Source of the DNA: Dermanyssus gallinae | Lineage: Eukaryota; Arthropoda; Arachnida; Mesostigmata; Dermanyssidae | NCBI GenBank assembly: GCA_003439945.1 | Contig: QVRM01005915.1 | Span: 186,001-250,000, forward strand | Direction: 5' to 3' | DNA length: 64,000 nucleotides | Shown: one piece after another, positions 34,990-46,345 of the stretch | How positions within the stretch are numbered: the first letter of the stretch is position 1 | Layout of the letters: every line of letters starts with the position of its first letter | Program-made: the position numbers and the translations under genes | The notes under the pieces: generated by a model | The model's input: the letters and a program-made list of their open reading frames with translations, nothing else | What the model was told of the DNA's origin: nothing | Databases searched by the model: none

Positions 34990-36345
34990 AAGGGTGTACG
35001 GCAGGATTTTTAGATCTAAAAAGCATACGATATGGTGAACAAAACGAAGTTGTATCAAAGTATGTTAGAGGAGGGTTTGGAGAGAAGCTGGGTGGAGTTA
35101 TTAGAATAAATTTACAGGAATAACAGGGTAAAAATAATAATAGCAGCTGAACAATCTAGAGCGTTTATAGTTGCTAAGGGGGTCAGGCAAGTCTGCCCGT
35201 TGTTATCGTTGATTTTTTTAATGCATATAGAGATAATAGCGTAAATGATTAATAGAAATGGTTTAGGATGGCATATAGGGGAAAACGTTGTATATACCAA
35301 GACACCCGTTCTGCTGTTTGCTGACGATATGGTATTGTTAGGACGGGGCACTAGCGAAGTTCAACAAATGTTGAATGCATGTGGGGAAGCAGCGGAGGAA
35401 CTGAGCATGAGAAAGCAAGCTTGTAGTACAGGGAAAGGAATTGGATTATAAAAATCAGAACAAGTATCTTGGGGTGACAATGACTACAGGGGATGATTCT
35501 TTAAAAGAAGAAGAGATATTACGGAGGAAGAAGGCTGAAAGAGGAAGAAATGCAGTAAGGTGTAAGGGCCTCTGGGGGTTTAATAAATATATAGTAACAA
35601 TGAATATATGAAAGGCCATGTATACGCCAGGATTGACCCTTGCTAATGCATCTCTGATCCACAGTGCGGGGTTGAGAAAGAAGTTAGAAACAATACAAAG
35701 AAAAGTGATAAGATTTGCACTGGGTTGCCGCTTTAATTGCGCCAGGGATTTTTTTGAGTGGGAAGGGGGAATGTCAAAATGTATTCAAAGGGTGTTATAA
35801 TACACACAAAACAAAATAAGCTAAGACTTAGTATTAGGATTCAAAATGTTACACATAAAAGATGGGTTAAACAGATGCAGCTGGTAAAGACGGCACATAA
35901 GATTAAAACGAAGTGGGATCGCAAAGCAGAGCTCGCAGCTAGGGAGATTGGGTATAATAGTCAGCAATAGGCAAGAGCGAGGGTATCGGAGAAAATTGTG
36001 AAATTGAGGGTAAATAAATCATATACAGACAAATGGAAATTAGCGATGGGTTCCAGATCGAGTTTGGCAACTATATATGGAAAGGAAAGGCGTGAAAGGA
36101 GCGGGTAGAATGGGTATACGATAATTCAAGAGCAAGTGGGCTATTGGCAAAGGCCAGGGCAGGGATGTTGGATACAAGGATACAAAGAGCTAAATACAAG
36201 GAGGAGCAAAGTACAGAATGTCGAGCATGTGGGCTAGGGAATGAGTCAATCGAGCATGTTGTTAAAGAATGTATAGCCTTAGGGGGGGGGGGGCAGAGAT
36301 ATAGAGCTGTCGGAGGCCCTAGCTCTAGGACCAAATGTTAGAAAG
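34990..36345 (+). pseudogene. LINE RT remnant, RQxCPL / FADD type
   Basis: Order: KAYDMVNKTKLYQSMLEEGL (about 35020), VELLE and IYRNNRVKIII, KGVRQVCPLLSLIF (about 35180, from an expected RQGCPLSP), then TPVLLFADDMVLLGRGTSEV (about 35305). A thumb-like stretch follows with LETIQRKVIRFALG (35685) and a C-terminal TECRACGLGNESIEHVVKEC (about 36214), a C-x2-C...H-x3-C zinc module. The RQGCPLSP motif is usual in L1/RTE-like lineages and unlike the R1, CR1 and RLE types elsewhere here. Frames change several times. Confidence 0.7.
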
Positions 36346-36559
36346 GGCTTGGTCGATATTTTAACAAAGGGGTTGTCCTAATGGAAAGAAAATACTTAGT
36401 AGGTATTGAAGTATACATAGATTATATGGATGCGTAGGTAACATATATGCTGCGGCTCTAAGCGTCGCTGATATAAAAGGGTGGCATGTGTATTAAGGTA
36501 TACATGCCAGGCGAACAAGAAATCAATCAATCATGGGAACGACCTTTTGAAAGCACGTC

Positions 36560-37250
36560 GTGGATGCCGGTGTGCAATTGCATCCATGTACATGGAAAAG
36601 AGAAATGTACAAAGGCTGTCTCTGAGTGTTACAGTGCGGCTAATTGAGCTTAAACTTGTTGATCTTTAGCCTTAGTATGGTCTGGGAACTTCTTTTACTG
36701 GTTTGGCACAGGTCGAAAGCTGTCATTCACTATACATGAATCGGGTTCGATGTCTAATTAAACTTTGCCGGGCTGACCCTCAGCCAACATTCAATGTCCA
36801 CGGGACTGGTTTCGCATTGCCTTGTAAGACGGACCTCATAAATGCAAATGTGCAACGGTGGAGCTCGAACCCGATGACTCATGTGTCTCCTCCGGTCGCG
36901 AGGCGCACGCGAATGCACCACGCCACCGGGCTCAATTCCTCGTGGGGTTCAATGCCTGTCGCATTCGGCACAAAGTCGATTTGTGAACCTGCGAGTAGGT
37001 TGCGGATCAGCAGTGAAAACAATTAGAATCAGGCTGAAGTCACCAGTCTCCGAGCGATCCCAGCAGTTTTTGCGGGAATAGCAAGGTGAAGTTGCGAAAG
37101 CAACGGAAAAGATTGCTCATGCAGATGTGCACTTTACCAGAGATCCATGGGACGGAGCGGTACGTTGTGCACGGCTATTACAACCTAGTGTGTTCCACTC
37201 GGGGATTTCACCAGGTTGAGGTGCAGCTGTCGGTTCGGCTAAAAAGCTTC
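36560..37250 (+). repeat. Cys-rich interspersed repeat, copy A (interrupted by SINE)
   Basis: Segments 36560-36720, about 36950-37030 and 37030-37240 align in order with 57586-57725, 57780-57850 and 57850-58100 (for example attgcatcca, atcaggctgaagtcaccagt, gggatttcaccagg). The translation near 37155-37215 reads RYVVHGYYNLVC then STRGFHQV, matching the copy at 58 kb and the ORF at 8.5 kb. About 30 bp of coding sequence and the terminal cysteines are lost. Several differences between copies are synonymous or conservative, suggesting a once-coding sequence. The family is unknown. Confidence 0.6.
36756..36944 (-). repeat. tRNA-derived SINE (copy 3), with target duplication
   Basis: 189 bp, minus orientation. 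The head is gagcccggtggcgtggtgca, B box gggttcgagctcc (reverse complement about 36861-36873), tRNA-unrelated body, and tail ...ggctgagggtcagcc. It is flanked by gggttcgatgtct (36743-36755) and gggttcaatgcct (36945-36957), a 13-bp duplication with two differences. It interrupts copy A of the Cys-rich repeat, since copy B at 57.8 kb lacks it. It resembles the tick SINE Ruka in size and tRNA origin, but identity is not confirmed. Confidence 0.8.
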
Positions 37251-37259
37251 AAACAAAGG

Positions 37260-38076
37260 GATTGTTGAATATATGCCGAATGTAATACAGACGTTTTCCA
37301 CTCACTCGGCGTTGCTGGATTTTTTCTGTAGTGGTGGCAGACAGAATATCATGAGCAGGCCTTGAAATGCTATGTAGGCTAGGCTTATTTTGCGTTGTCT
37401 TACTAATAAGTCATTAACACATTTAAAATTTATTCTTAGCTTGTAGTCGATACTCATTACTGGCTCGTTCAATTTTAGAGCCATACTATTCCATCGTCCT
37501 GTATAAGCGGCGCGGCTGTGTGCTATTATTTTATTTCTTTCTTACTATATTGTTTGCAACTTATTATTTTTTTTTCTTTACTATATTGTTTGTAATTTTT
37601 TTTCTTCCTTACTATATTCCTTACTATTATTATTTAACAAAAAAAGCAATTACTAGTTTGAACAGTATCCGTGCTCGGTAACAGGTATCGCATCTGCCTT
37701 TTGTCGTTTGGTGCGCCATACAGCAAAATTAATTCACTCTAGTGCTGCTGTACTTTTCAGCCCTTTACTGAATTACTTGAGCCGTAAACATATTCTTAGT
37801 GCTTTAAATGGGATCAATCGCACATTTTGTAAATGTCTTGTCTTTCCACGATTCCAGTACGCCTTTTTCTTGTATTTGCACGTGTCAGGCGTATAGCTTA
37901 TTTTGCACAACTGAAGTCTTGCTAAAACTATTGCCAAGCTGCGTGTCCAGTGCACCACATACCTACATATGTAATAGCACATACGCGGAATTAAGTTCGC
38001 TACTTTTGACGGATCTAACGTTATCTCCAATATCGGAGATCTAGTCAAATCTGCATCTGTACGTTTATTCATTTAA
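37260..38076. other. no recognisable gene; pyrimidine-rich tandem repeats 37533-37640
   Basis: Three imperfect copies of a unit containing ttactatattgtttg lie within a T-rich tract. The rest shows only short frames. Confidence 0.5.
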
Positions 38077-38251
38077 AAAAATACTTTTGGGGCTGACTCT
38101 CAGCCAAGATTTAACGTCCATGGGACTGCTTTTCCATGGGACCCCCATAAATGCAAATGTGCAAAGGTGGGGCTCGAACCCGCGCACCTATGTGTCTCCT
38201 CCGATCGCGAGGCACAGACGCATGCCACCACGCCACCGGGCTCGACACATG
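38077..38251 (-). repeat. tRNA-derived SINE (copy 4)
   Basis: Same family as 36756-36944. On the minus strand: gagcccggtggcgtggtggc, cgcgatcggaggagacacat, B-box-like gggttcgagcccc, tail ggctgagagtcagcccc. Flanks tattcatttaa (38066-38076) and tattcatataa (38252-38262) form an 11-bp duplication with one difference. Confidence 0.8.
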
Positions 38252-38262
38252 TATTCATATAA

Positions 38263-39620
38263 TTCTCGTGTATATTTGTCGGTATAAATTAGTTGTGTTA
38301 TCTAAACTTTTACTTGCTCATCCGTCTGGAGCCCATATTTTGCAAACACACAGCTGTGATTGAAGGGGCTTAGAAAGTATTTCAGAAAAGGCTCTGTAGC
38401 ATATGTGATATCTAGCCAGATGCTGATAACATTCCACAACTATCAGTTTTATATAGGAACAACGGCATGAATGTTCTATTACGGCTTTCCATGCAGTACC
38501 CGCATGTCGTTGTTTGCTTGTTATGTAGCGCAAATCTTACTGACAATTTTTTTGATGTGCGAATGAGCAATCGTATGAGCTAACTAATATTTGTACTTAA
38601 ATGTATCGCGAGAGTCAAAGTCATCAAATGAAGGTTTGTCTCCTGGCGTGTAGCCAGATAATCACACAACAATGCGGCTTCGCAGGTTTTCTCTGCATTC
38701 TATCCTCCTCCACTGAAGAGGAAAAATTAAAAAAACAACAGACACAGTTCACATGTAAATTTGATATAGGCACATGAAACAAACAGTAAATAAGGCGGAG
38801 TTGTCTTGCAAAACCGCGTGTTCTATAGAATGATATTATTTTACTTAAGCACCCAGAGCATATACGGCTGTTCGGCAAACTTCTAACCATTGTGCGAGCT
38901 TAACGGCTGGACGTAGGTGCTTATCGAGGGCTTAGCAAGCAAACAAAGCGAACAACACTCAGTTGCTTATTTCTCACCTTCATGTGAGAGCAGAAAGGTC
39001 GCGGAAGATTGTCGGCGATATCTGATCTGTCTGCATAATGTGAGGCAGTCGTGATGATCCAAGTTTCACCATGCTCGGCGTATACATGCCGTTTGAAAAA
39101 CATATACTAAAAGCCAAACGCCCACTTATTCCTAGTAGCAGAAATTTTGAAGACCTGCTTATATTGGGCCTGTAGCCTAAGGTGTTTAGTCGCGTGGAGT
39201 ACACTCGTTGACAAAATGTTGTCCCTCGACAAAATTTACCAGAGAAGGCATACCGTTGGACTTGCCGTGCATAGCATCGCACTTATGAGGGAAATGCCCG
39301 AAAAAAATTCAACGCGTTTCAATAAGAATAGCATTCATATCCAGAAATAGCACGTATGCCTGCGTCATTTCCCCGCGTTTTTAAGGGGAGAAATAGCTTG
39401 GAGGAAGAGACACGTCTGACCTAGGCCCGCCAATGAAATAATCAAAACGAACGTCAGCAAGGGCGAAATAAGTTCAACGGCCAGCTTTACTTATGTAAAC
39501 TTCGTGGCCGGGCAGAGCAGGAGGCCACTCGCCGCGCGTGTGCATAATGCGGAATGAGACCGTCCGAGCAGAAGGCACACAGATCCGTCTTCGCATCGGG
39601 GTATGTATATGTGTGCGTAT
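38263..39620. other. no recognisable gene
   Basis: Short frames only, with no motif, tRNA-like or element-end sequence seen. Confidence 0.5.
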
Positions 39621-39622
39621 GC

Positions 39623-39660
<38 letters not shown>

Positions 39661-39662
<2 letters not shown>

Positions 39663-40911
39663 ATATAGAGGCTTTCCGATTTTTAAAGATCTATATAGAG
39701 AAGTGTAGAGCTCGGTTATGTAAATATTTTTTCCAATGCAACATGGTCCCTATGAAGTCTTGTTTCGGAGTAGGAGTGATATTACTAAAATCCGTGACAC
39801 TGCCCTTAATACCTCGAAATCATAACTATACCACCCATCGCAGCGTTCAAAACTAACCCATTCAGGCAAATGCGTATGGCGATAATTTTAGTACCAAATC
39901 TATGGCAGTGCGAGCCGAGTGATTGCGGAGTAACTAAGATTTTTCGGTGGGCATGTCGAGATTGAGTGCATGCTGAAAGCTTTAAAAGCACAAATAACTA
40001 TCTATCATCCTACAGTAGCTGCTCGAATGTCCCGCCGCAAACGATTTGGCAGAATCGGTCGAGCTCACTTCGCTCACTCTACTGCTTCACCCTCTCGGAG
40101 GTCATATCGATGTGAGATTGTGACAGAGCTATCCACAAAACAACAACAAAACAACCACCTTATTTTAATTAATTAGTTAATACAGAACGGGGCCAGTAAA
40201 ATGAGACGACAGCCGACAGAACGCATTGGCAAACATGCGCTCTAACGACCAAGGAATCGTCCATAGCTACAACATTGACACCTTCATAAACAACCCCATG
40301 AGGGACTTGTTTATGAACTACTACTTACTACCGCTGATCGTGGCACAGCCCCAACGTCGCCACACAGTCATTTAGGCATGCACTCAATCTTGACATGCCC
40401 GCCGAAAAGGTCTTAATTGCCTCTCAATAACGGCCCGCATTGCCATATATTTGGAACCAAAACAATCGCCATGAAATGTGGATTTGCGGTCTAAATGTGT
40501 CAGTTTTGAGCGCTGCAAATAGGTGTAGGGTTATGGTTTTGAGGTATGGGGTAATACTAATAAAACAACTTCATTTCAGCGAATTCTCTTCTAAACGACC
40601 AAGTCGCATTTTCTGACCGACGTCATGTTTATCAGAAAAAGCATAATATTATTACGAACACGGCACTATATGTTCCTCAGAGGAAGCAGAGCACGAACAC
40701 GACGATGTGTTTAGTTTCTGTATAGGAGGACTGGTTATCTTGCTTGCACATGTTGTGCTTCTATGTCGGGCAATAACACCAGTGTCACTGACCAGTGTCA
40801 TTCTCACTTCGAAGCAAGACTTCTCAAAGATCTTGATATATTGGAAAAAATATTTACTCTAATGAGCTCCACAATTATCTGTATGTGTCTTCAAAAAAAA
40901 TCCGGGCACCC

Positions 40912-40914
<3 letters not shown>
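39661..40914. mobile_element. long-TIR foldback element in TA microsatellite
   Basis: The left arm (39667-39985) recurs inverted on the right (40367-40914). Shared blocks in order from outside include taaatattttttccaat, gaagtcttg, gacactg, cataac, ttcaaaactaacccatt / ctcaaaactgacacatt, atctatggcagtgcg / atatatggcaatgcg, and gagattgagtgcatgc / aagattgagtgcatgc. The right arm has about 200 bp extra relative to the left. The outer right end reads cagggtgcccgg inward. TA runs abut both ends (39626-39660 and 40915-40960), consistent with TA-target insertion. No transposase is visible. Confidence 0.75.

Positions 40915-40960
<46 letters not shown>
40915..40960. repeat. TA microsatellite
   Basis: A clean TA run flanking the right end of the foldback element. 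Its counterpart is at 39626-39660. Confidence 0.95.
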
Positions 40961-40964
<4 letters not shown>

Positions 40965-41059
40965 ACAATTATTACAGAGAACGGCAGCTTTTACACTTGC
41001 ACGTAAGTTATTCGCTTATAGATATAAGCTTACGCGCTTATATATATAGCCCACGTCCG

Positions 41060-41770
41060 TGATCCTCAATAGGGCTCGTACAGGAACTCCTCATGTGCGC
41101 TATGCAGGTAGAGCTACGGAAAATCCTTCCACGGACTAGAGGAGTAACCGACTTTCGGCACCATCTTTTAGCATCAGTAATAGGCAGCATCATGTTATAC
41201 GTCGCACCCTCATGCGAGCGCACGACTATCAGACCTATAATATGCCGCCTCCTCGACAAGACCCAACGACTTATGGCGCTCAACATAGCACATGCAAGTC
41301 GCACGGCTTTCACAGCAGCCATGCAGGTCCCCAGACAAATTGCCTGAGACCAAAGGTTTAAAGAACTGGCATTAAGAAATCCCTCAATTAATGGTCAGAC
41401 GAAGAGAACTCTTATCAGCAGAACATACACCCTAAGCAATAGAGCCAACAATGGGAAGCAATCCAGCCGGGCCATCCTGGATACTGGGCAAAATCAATAC
41501 TACTGGAGAGGCTGACGCTGTAAGGCACTGCTATGAAGGCTGCACCGAGTGAGAGCTACTGTCCCGGACCCTACGACTGGGAAACCCCCTTACGTGTCAA
41601 GCCTTTGTAGTGGCGCTTTTCAAGGATCGTGAATCTTAGGTTATGATTAGAAGATTCGTAGAAACTGTCTCCGCGGTGAAAATAACCGCCACACAAAGTT
41701 GAACATCCTAAATTGCAAAAAGAGTGGCCAGTTGAAGTAACCTTGAGAAGACAATACTGCGGCCATCCCC
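41060..41770 (+). pseudogene. R1-clade ORF2 thumb and C-terminal fragment
   Basis: The open frame 41093-41347 encodes RKILPRTRGVTDFRHHLLAS, VIGSIMLYVAPSCE, LDKTQRLMALNIAHASRTAF. This corresponds to the R1-clade region after YADD (LLASV...LLYGAP...RMALR...YRT). Decayed sequence continues to about 41770, next to a TA run (41802-41836). The RT core is absent. Confidence 0.7.
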
Positions 41771-41800
41771 TCCTTCTCCGACAAGAGGCAAAGAGAACGG

Positions 41801-41838
<38 letters not shown>

Positions 41839-42194
41839 TTTTCAAAAAATTAGCAACTCACGTTTTTTTTTGATAATTTCGGCTTGATTTATTTGAATGG
41901 CTTGAAATTTTAATGACGAACCACGAGTATAGTGTTAATTTCGTTGCAATCTCACAATCAATTCCTACAAAAAGTAAAAAAAAGTGTGAAAAACAGTGTT
42001 CAAAATATTAGCAACAATAACATGCTAACAACACAGCTCTTGTTTGTAAAGGATAGTCGATACTACAGCTGATATATGATCCCGGGGATCAAATGTCAGG
42101 AATATTGTCGAGCTAAATCAATCGTTCTATAGCTACAAAATATTCTACAGCTCAGTTGTAGTTCCGATCTAACGTCGAAGTTTATGTTTAAACC

Positions 42195-43382
42195 ATGGGT
42201 CGTACAAAGGATCTCTCGGATAACAAAATGACAAGAATTGAGGCATATGCTGCTCGGTCATACAGTAACTGCTATAGCAACCAGGTTAGGACGGCATAAA
42301 AGCACCATCAGCAGGTTCTTACACCCCGGAGTGAACCAAAGGTGCAGATCTAACAGTGGGCGTAAGCCAGTTTTGACTATTCGAGATCGGCGTAGGATCG
42401 TTCACCGAGCAAGATGACTTAGTGGCAAAAAGCCTTTGCCTTGCATTCGGGAGGCCTGGGTTCGAGACCCAGACCGGCCACTCCTAAATTGGTTTTCATG
42501 GTTCCCAATTTAAACAAGGTGAATGCCGGAGTAGATAAAAAATCGACCATGATAAAAAAAAACGGGGAGCACAGATGTATCAATAAAAAGTGATGGTGCA
42601 TTACCATCCAACCCCCATTAAATTAAAAAAAAAATTATACAGCTGGCTACTCATGACCAAATGTTTTCTTCCAGGATCAGGACCACTTTGGGAGTGCCAG
42701 TGCACCGATCCACGGTGTACCGAGTGTTAAGTTCTGACAAAAACGTGCGATACGCGAGAAGGAAGTTTATGCCGCGACTGCAACCGAAGCACATTTTTGC
42801 ACGGCGTGAATTTTCGCATAGATACCAAACTTGGGGTAACGGGTGGAAAAACATCGTCTTCTCGGATGAAAAGAAATTTAGTCTCGATGGCCCTGACGAC
42901 TGTCAGTACTATTGCCATGATTTACGGAAGGAACCTGAATGGTTCTCGTAACGTGTGGCCGGTGCTGGTTCTGTGAAATATTGGGGCGCGTTTGGATATA
43001 ATGGGAAGTCTGATCTAGTCGCGATTGTGGGCTGAAACAATTTCGAAAAGTACCAGCGTATCGTCGGTTCCCAGTTAGAAGCTCATTTCACAAGAGCTTT
43101 TTTCAAGAATAAGGAGTGCCACTTTTTGACTTGCCGGCATTGAATCCAGACCTGTCTTCCATCGAAAATATTTGGTGACATTTGGTGAAGCAGATTTACG
43201 CAAATAGTCGGCAATATTATAATTTGTCGGACCTCAAAGAAGCTGTCCAACAAGCATAGACTGATATTCCACTTTCGTACTTACAACAGCTCATTAACTC
43301 CATGAAAAATCGAGTTTACGATTTGATTCAGAAGAAGGGACTCAAAACCCGTTTCCAGAATAGAATATGTAGAATCAAATAA
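42195..43382 (+). pseudogene. Tc1-like transposase
   Basis: It starts MGRTKDLSD at 42195. Helix-turn-helix remnants (KSTISRFLHPG, about 42300, and VPVHRSTVYRVL, about 42692) precede the catalytic part. The first Asp is in VFSDEKKFSLDG (about 42860), and the final DD34E part is LNPDLSSIENIW (about 43145). The second Asp, normally in a QDNA motif, is lost in a deletion around 43105-43120. Stops and frameshifts occur at several places, and a SINE interrupts the DNA-binding region. It ends KKGLKTRF...-TAA near 43382. Confidence 0.85.
42413..42634 (+). repeat. tRNA-derived SINE, second family
   Basis: A tRNA-like head gacttagtggcaaaaagcct leads to a good B box ggttcgagacc (about 42460) and acceptor-like accggccactcc. 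A tRNA-unrelated body follows, ending in an A-run (42624-42634). It differs from the SINEs at 36.8 and 38.1 kb. It splits the Tc1 transposase between IRDRRRIVHRAR and IQLATHDQ. I could not define its target duplication. Confidence 0.8.
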
Positions 43383-43624
43383 GTCATACAGCCATGCTAA
43401 GAATCGAATACTCCGTAAGGCGTTATTGTTGCTAATATTTTGCAACACTGTTTTTTCACACTTTTTTATTTTTGTATGAACCGATTGTGAGATTGCAATT
43501 AAGACCATACTCGTGGTTCGTCATGTACATCATCACCTTAAAATTGCAAGCTATTCAAATAAATCAAGCCGAAATTATCACACAAAAACTTGAGTTGCTA
43601 TTTTTTTGCAACGCACTATATATA

Positions 43625-43991
43625 TCAGCCTATCTTTAAATCTGTATCCTTATAACGATTTGGAATTTTCACAAAACAAAGCATATACGATTGGTTACAG
43701 TACGGCCCAGCGTCTTTACAAAAGTATATTTTCGCCATGTCCATTAGCTGACATGGTCATTTACGAGCTCTTGAAGAGCGAACAACCATTAGATTAGAAT
43801 AGAAGCGCCTTTGTTTACAGAATAAATATATGTATGCAGGTATGTATAGATTATTGCCTAGTAGTACGTGTAGTTTGCGAGACACAGGGTATTGTATGTG
43901 CACCCGTACACATTTGAAAGTTCGCAGATATACAACGATTATACATTTTTTAATCGAATAGATAGAGCGTTTGCTAGCTCTCTCAGACCTC

Positions 43992-44030
<39 letters not shown>

Positions 44031-44950
44031 ACGTACGTAGTAAGTAATTGAAATAAATTACAAGCAAAGTAGCACAATAAAGACGATCAAAGAAGATCAC
44101 TACTGAGAACGTTTTCATTCCTGTCAGCTTTATGCTCGTTCTGTCCAACGTAATTTTGTACGCAAAAATGCTAACCTTTGCCTGACGACCAAACGCACAG
44201 TTGCGGAATGCAGTCTTCGCGTATCGTCGGTGAATTTTTGCAACTCACCCTCCTCTGTTTAATTCTGCGACGCTGACGTATATCGCTATGCCTATGTACT
44301 TCCGCTCTCTAGTCGTTCCTGCTCTCTGCGAAATCTGATCTCGTATCGATTCGAGATGATTCGAAGCTCGCTCGGCGAATGATAACAGTTTGAAGCTCCC
44401 GAAAAGGTTAGACCCTTTGCAAGATAGAGATACTGGCTGTTATTATGGCGATGATAAATCGGTTGTTGTGAGCCCACGCAATGCGTTAGAAGGGGCGCGT
44501 CTCACGCCTAATACGTCTCCTAGATGGACGTGTAGTCTATTGACGACCGGGACGCGTGTTGATTAGACTTTGCCCTGGCGGTACCAGTAGCCAGCTTCGT
44601 TTGTTGCCATGCAAACACGAGAAAGGGGTATCTCCTTTATTTCTCTCTCTTCTTCCCCAACAACGCAAACCACAGCCGAACAGCGGCCGCCATGCAAGCA
44701 CGTGGGTGAAATGACGGCGTTTTCTTGCACCGATAGCTAGTACGTAACTAACGTGGTTCAAGACAGGGGTAAAGCTGGAGTCTGCAAGCGTGTGCGCAGT
44801 TTTTCAGCGCAGCGTGTGCCCGTTAGAAGTATCGAGTTTTGTTTCGAAGTGTGGACACTCCATGCATTTTATTCCTATGGTAGGTTGGCGTTTGCTGGTG
44901 GTGGTGGGGGTGGTTTGATCCTACCAAGCTTCCGCCTTATGACATAAGCC
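43625..44950. other. no recognisable gene; TA microsatellite 43994-44026
   Basis: Short frames only. A short G-rich tract lies near 44894-44917. Confidence 0.5.
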
Positions 44951-44953
44951 TTC

Positions 44954-45289
44954 ATGCTGCCATTGCGCAGGAGGTTCGGTTTTCTGCTCGTGCAGGCTCG
45001 GTCCTCGGTAACACTTTGGCCCAATTGGCAAGACGTAATTCCTAATAAAACTGTTGTTAACGCGAACCGGGCTAAGGCATGCTTCATAGAAGATAACTAT
45101 TTGTTAAAAGAAGGTGAGTTATCCGAACGCATGGTTTTATTACAACAGACATCAAGATCTGATAATGCCCGACAGGAGAGTGCCACTACCGCGACGGCTA
45201 AACGTAAACTCTCGACCGGAACGCATGAGCAAGATCCCCTCAGCCAACATCAACATCGAAGACTACGTTCGACACCTGACTGCTCCTAG
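44954..45289 (+). CDS. hypothetical ORF, 111 codons
   Basis: An open frame starting MLPLRRRFGFLLVQARSS and ending in a Gln/His/Arg-rich tail. The context tgcgcag at 44964-44970 resembles a splice acceptor. No domain was recognised. It could be an exon or a chance frame. Confidence 0.2.
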   Translation: MLPLRRRFGFLLVQARSSVTLWPNWQDVIPNKTVVNANRAKACFIEDNYLLKEGELSERMVLLQQTSRSDNARQESATTATAKRKLSTGTHEQDPLSQHQHRRLRSTPDCS

Positions 45290-45418
45290 ATAAGTTTACA
45301 CAATGAGTATCTCGAAGAGATGTTTATTCCCAAAGATTTAGGAGGCGCTCCAAAGCATACTCTCAAAAAACACCCAAGTCTGACAGAGTAAAGAACATGC
45401 ATCCGAGGTGCTCTCTCT

Positions 45419-45766
45419 TTAGCCCCACTCCAGACTTTCTGCTGCACAGCATTGTTTCGGTTTGTTGGAGAGAGACAACTCTGCCGGATTCCCAAAGAAA
45501 TATGGGGATATATCCGTTACCTGACGTGGTATCGCAAAGAAGAGTAGTTGCTTCAACCTCTTGTTGTGTCTTTCTGTAGACACTGGTGAGTTCCTATCAG
45601 CAGAGGGTGACTCGCTGGTACTGCTGCTATACTTGTCTTCGCTAGCACTTTTCGTTTGAGTTGTGCCTAGGTAGAAGCACACACACAAGAAGGCAGATAG
45701 CACAATCGAGATTAAAAAACTGGTGAACATGTATGCATCCTGCAAATTAAGTTTTTGTTCTAGCAA
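45419..45766 (-). CDS. hypothetical ORF with membrane anchor, 115 codons
   Basis: The minus-strand frame starts MLEQKLNLQDAYM and has one clear hydrophobic helix at residues about 14-33 (FTSFLISIVLSAFLCVCFYL). A Ser/Thr-rich hydrophilic stretch follows (KYSSSTSESPSADRNS). That is the layout of a type II membrane protein N-terminus or an exon of one. No catalytic domain is visible. It is not similar to any transposon protein I know, so a host exon is possible. Confidence 0.3.
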   Translation of the reverse strand: MLEQKLNLQDAYMFTSFLISIVLSAFLCVCFYLGTTQTKSASEDKYSSSTSESPSADRNSPVSTERHNKRLKQLLFFAIPRQVTDISPYFFGNPAELSLSNKPKQCCAAESLEWG

Positions 45767-46204
45767 TTATTAGTTAAATTAATAATGTTTGTGAACTTGT
45801 CTGTTCTGTAGGTAATACTGAAAACAAATATTAGAACAGTTTTCGTGGTAGTAGCTATACCAGAAATAACAGTAACCAGTCTGTTTATCTGGGGGGGGGG
45901 GGGGAATGTCTTGCCTAAAAATATAGTGAACTAATGAATAGATGTAATGTGTGGTTAGTAGAAAATCGCCTGCCTGAAAATTCATGTTTGCTCGATGGAG
46001 ACACTGAACATGACGTCGTTTTTGGATGAAGTTTTTTTAATTGTATAAATGGTATATAATATTGGCCAATCGAAAAATTATTGTATTAAGAAGAGAAAAT
46101 CGCATTTGCACTCTAAGGGGATAATTTTATTATAAAATCTATAGTGGCTCGATTCGTAGCCGTGCTGTAATGATGGCTTAATGCTGGAAAATCTGGATAT
46201 CAGT

Positions 46205-46228
46205 GCCTATATACAGGGTAAGCTTCTG
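46205..46228. other. isolated CAGGGT terminus
   Basis: atatacagggtaagc resembles the TA-flanked ends at 20541, 21946 and 40914, but I found no matching inverted end nearby. It may be a truncated element edge. Confidence 0.25.
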
Positions 46229-46345
46229 TCTTGCGTTATAAAACGTATTACTCATGCTTCATTTTAAAATAAAATAAAACTGGTTATTATTTTAGCAGAA
46301 TAGCTCAGAAGAGGGACAGTCAATCATTTTACACGTTTCGTAACC

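Larger units (their letters stand above)
41837..43620 (+). mobile_element. Tc1-like transposon with long TIRs
   Basis: Inverted terminal repeats of roughly 180-200 bp bound the element. Shared blocks include tagcaactca, gataatttcggcttgattta, gacgaaccacgagtat, tgcaatctcacaatc and attagcaacaataac (41838-42030 versus 43410-43620 inverted). It lies between TA runs, as expected for TA-target insertion. The transposase gene between the TIRs is broken, and a SINE is inserted in it. Without the SINE it is about 1.55 kb, normal for Tc1 elements. Confidence 0.85.

Noticed and set aside
42440..42490. Functional tRNA gene
   Set aside because: It has A- and B-box-like sequences, but it is the head of a SINE with a tRNA-unrelated body and A-tail, inside a transposon.
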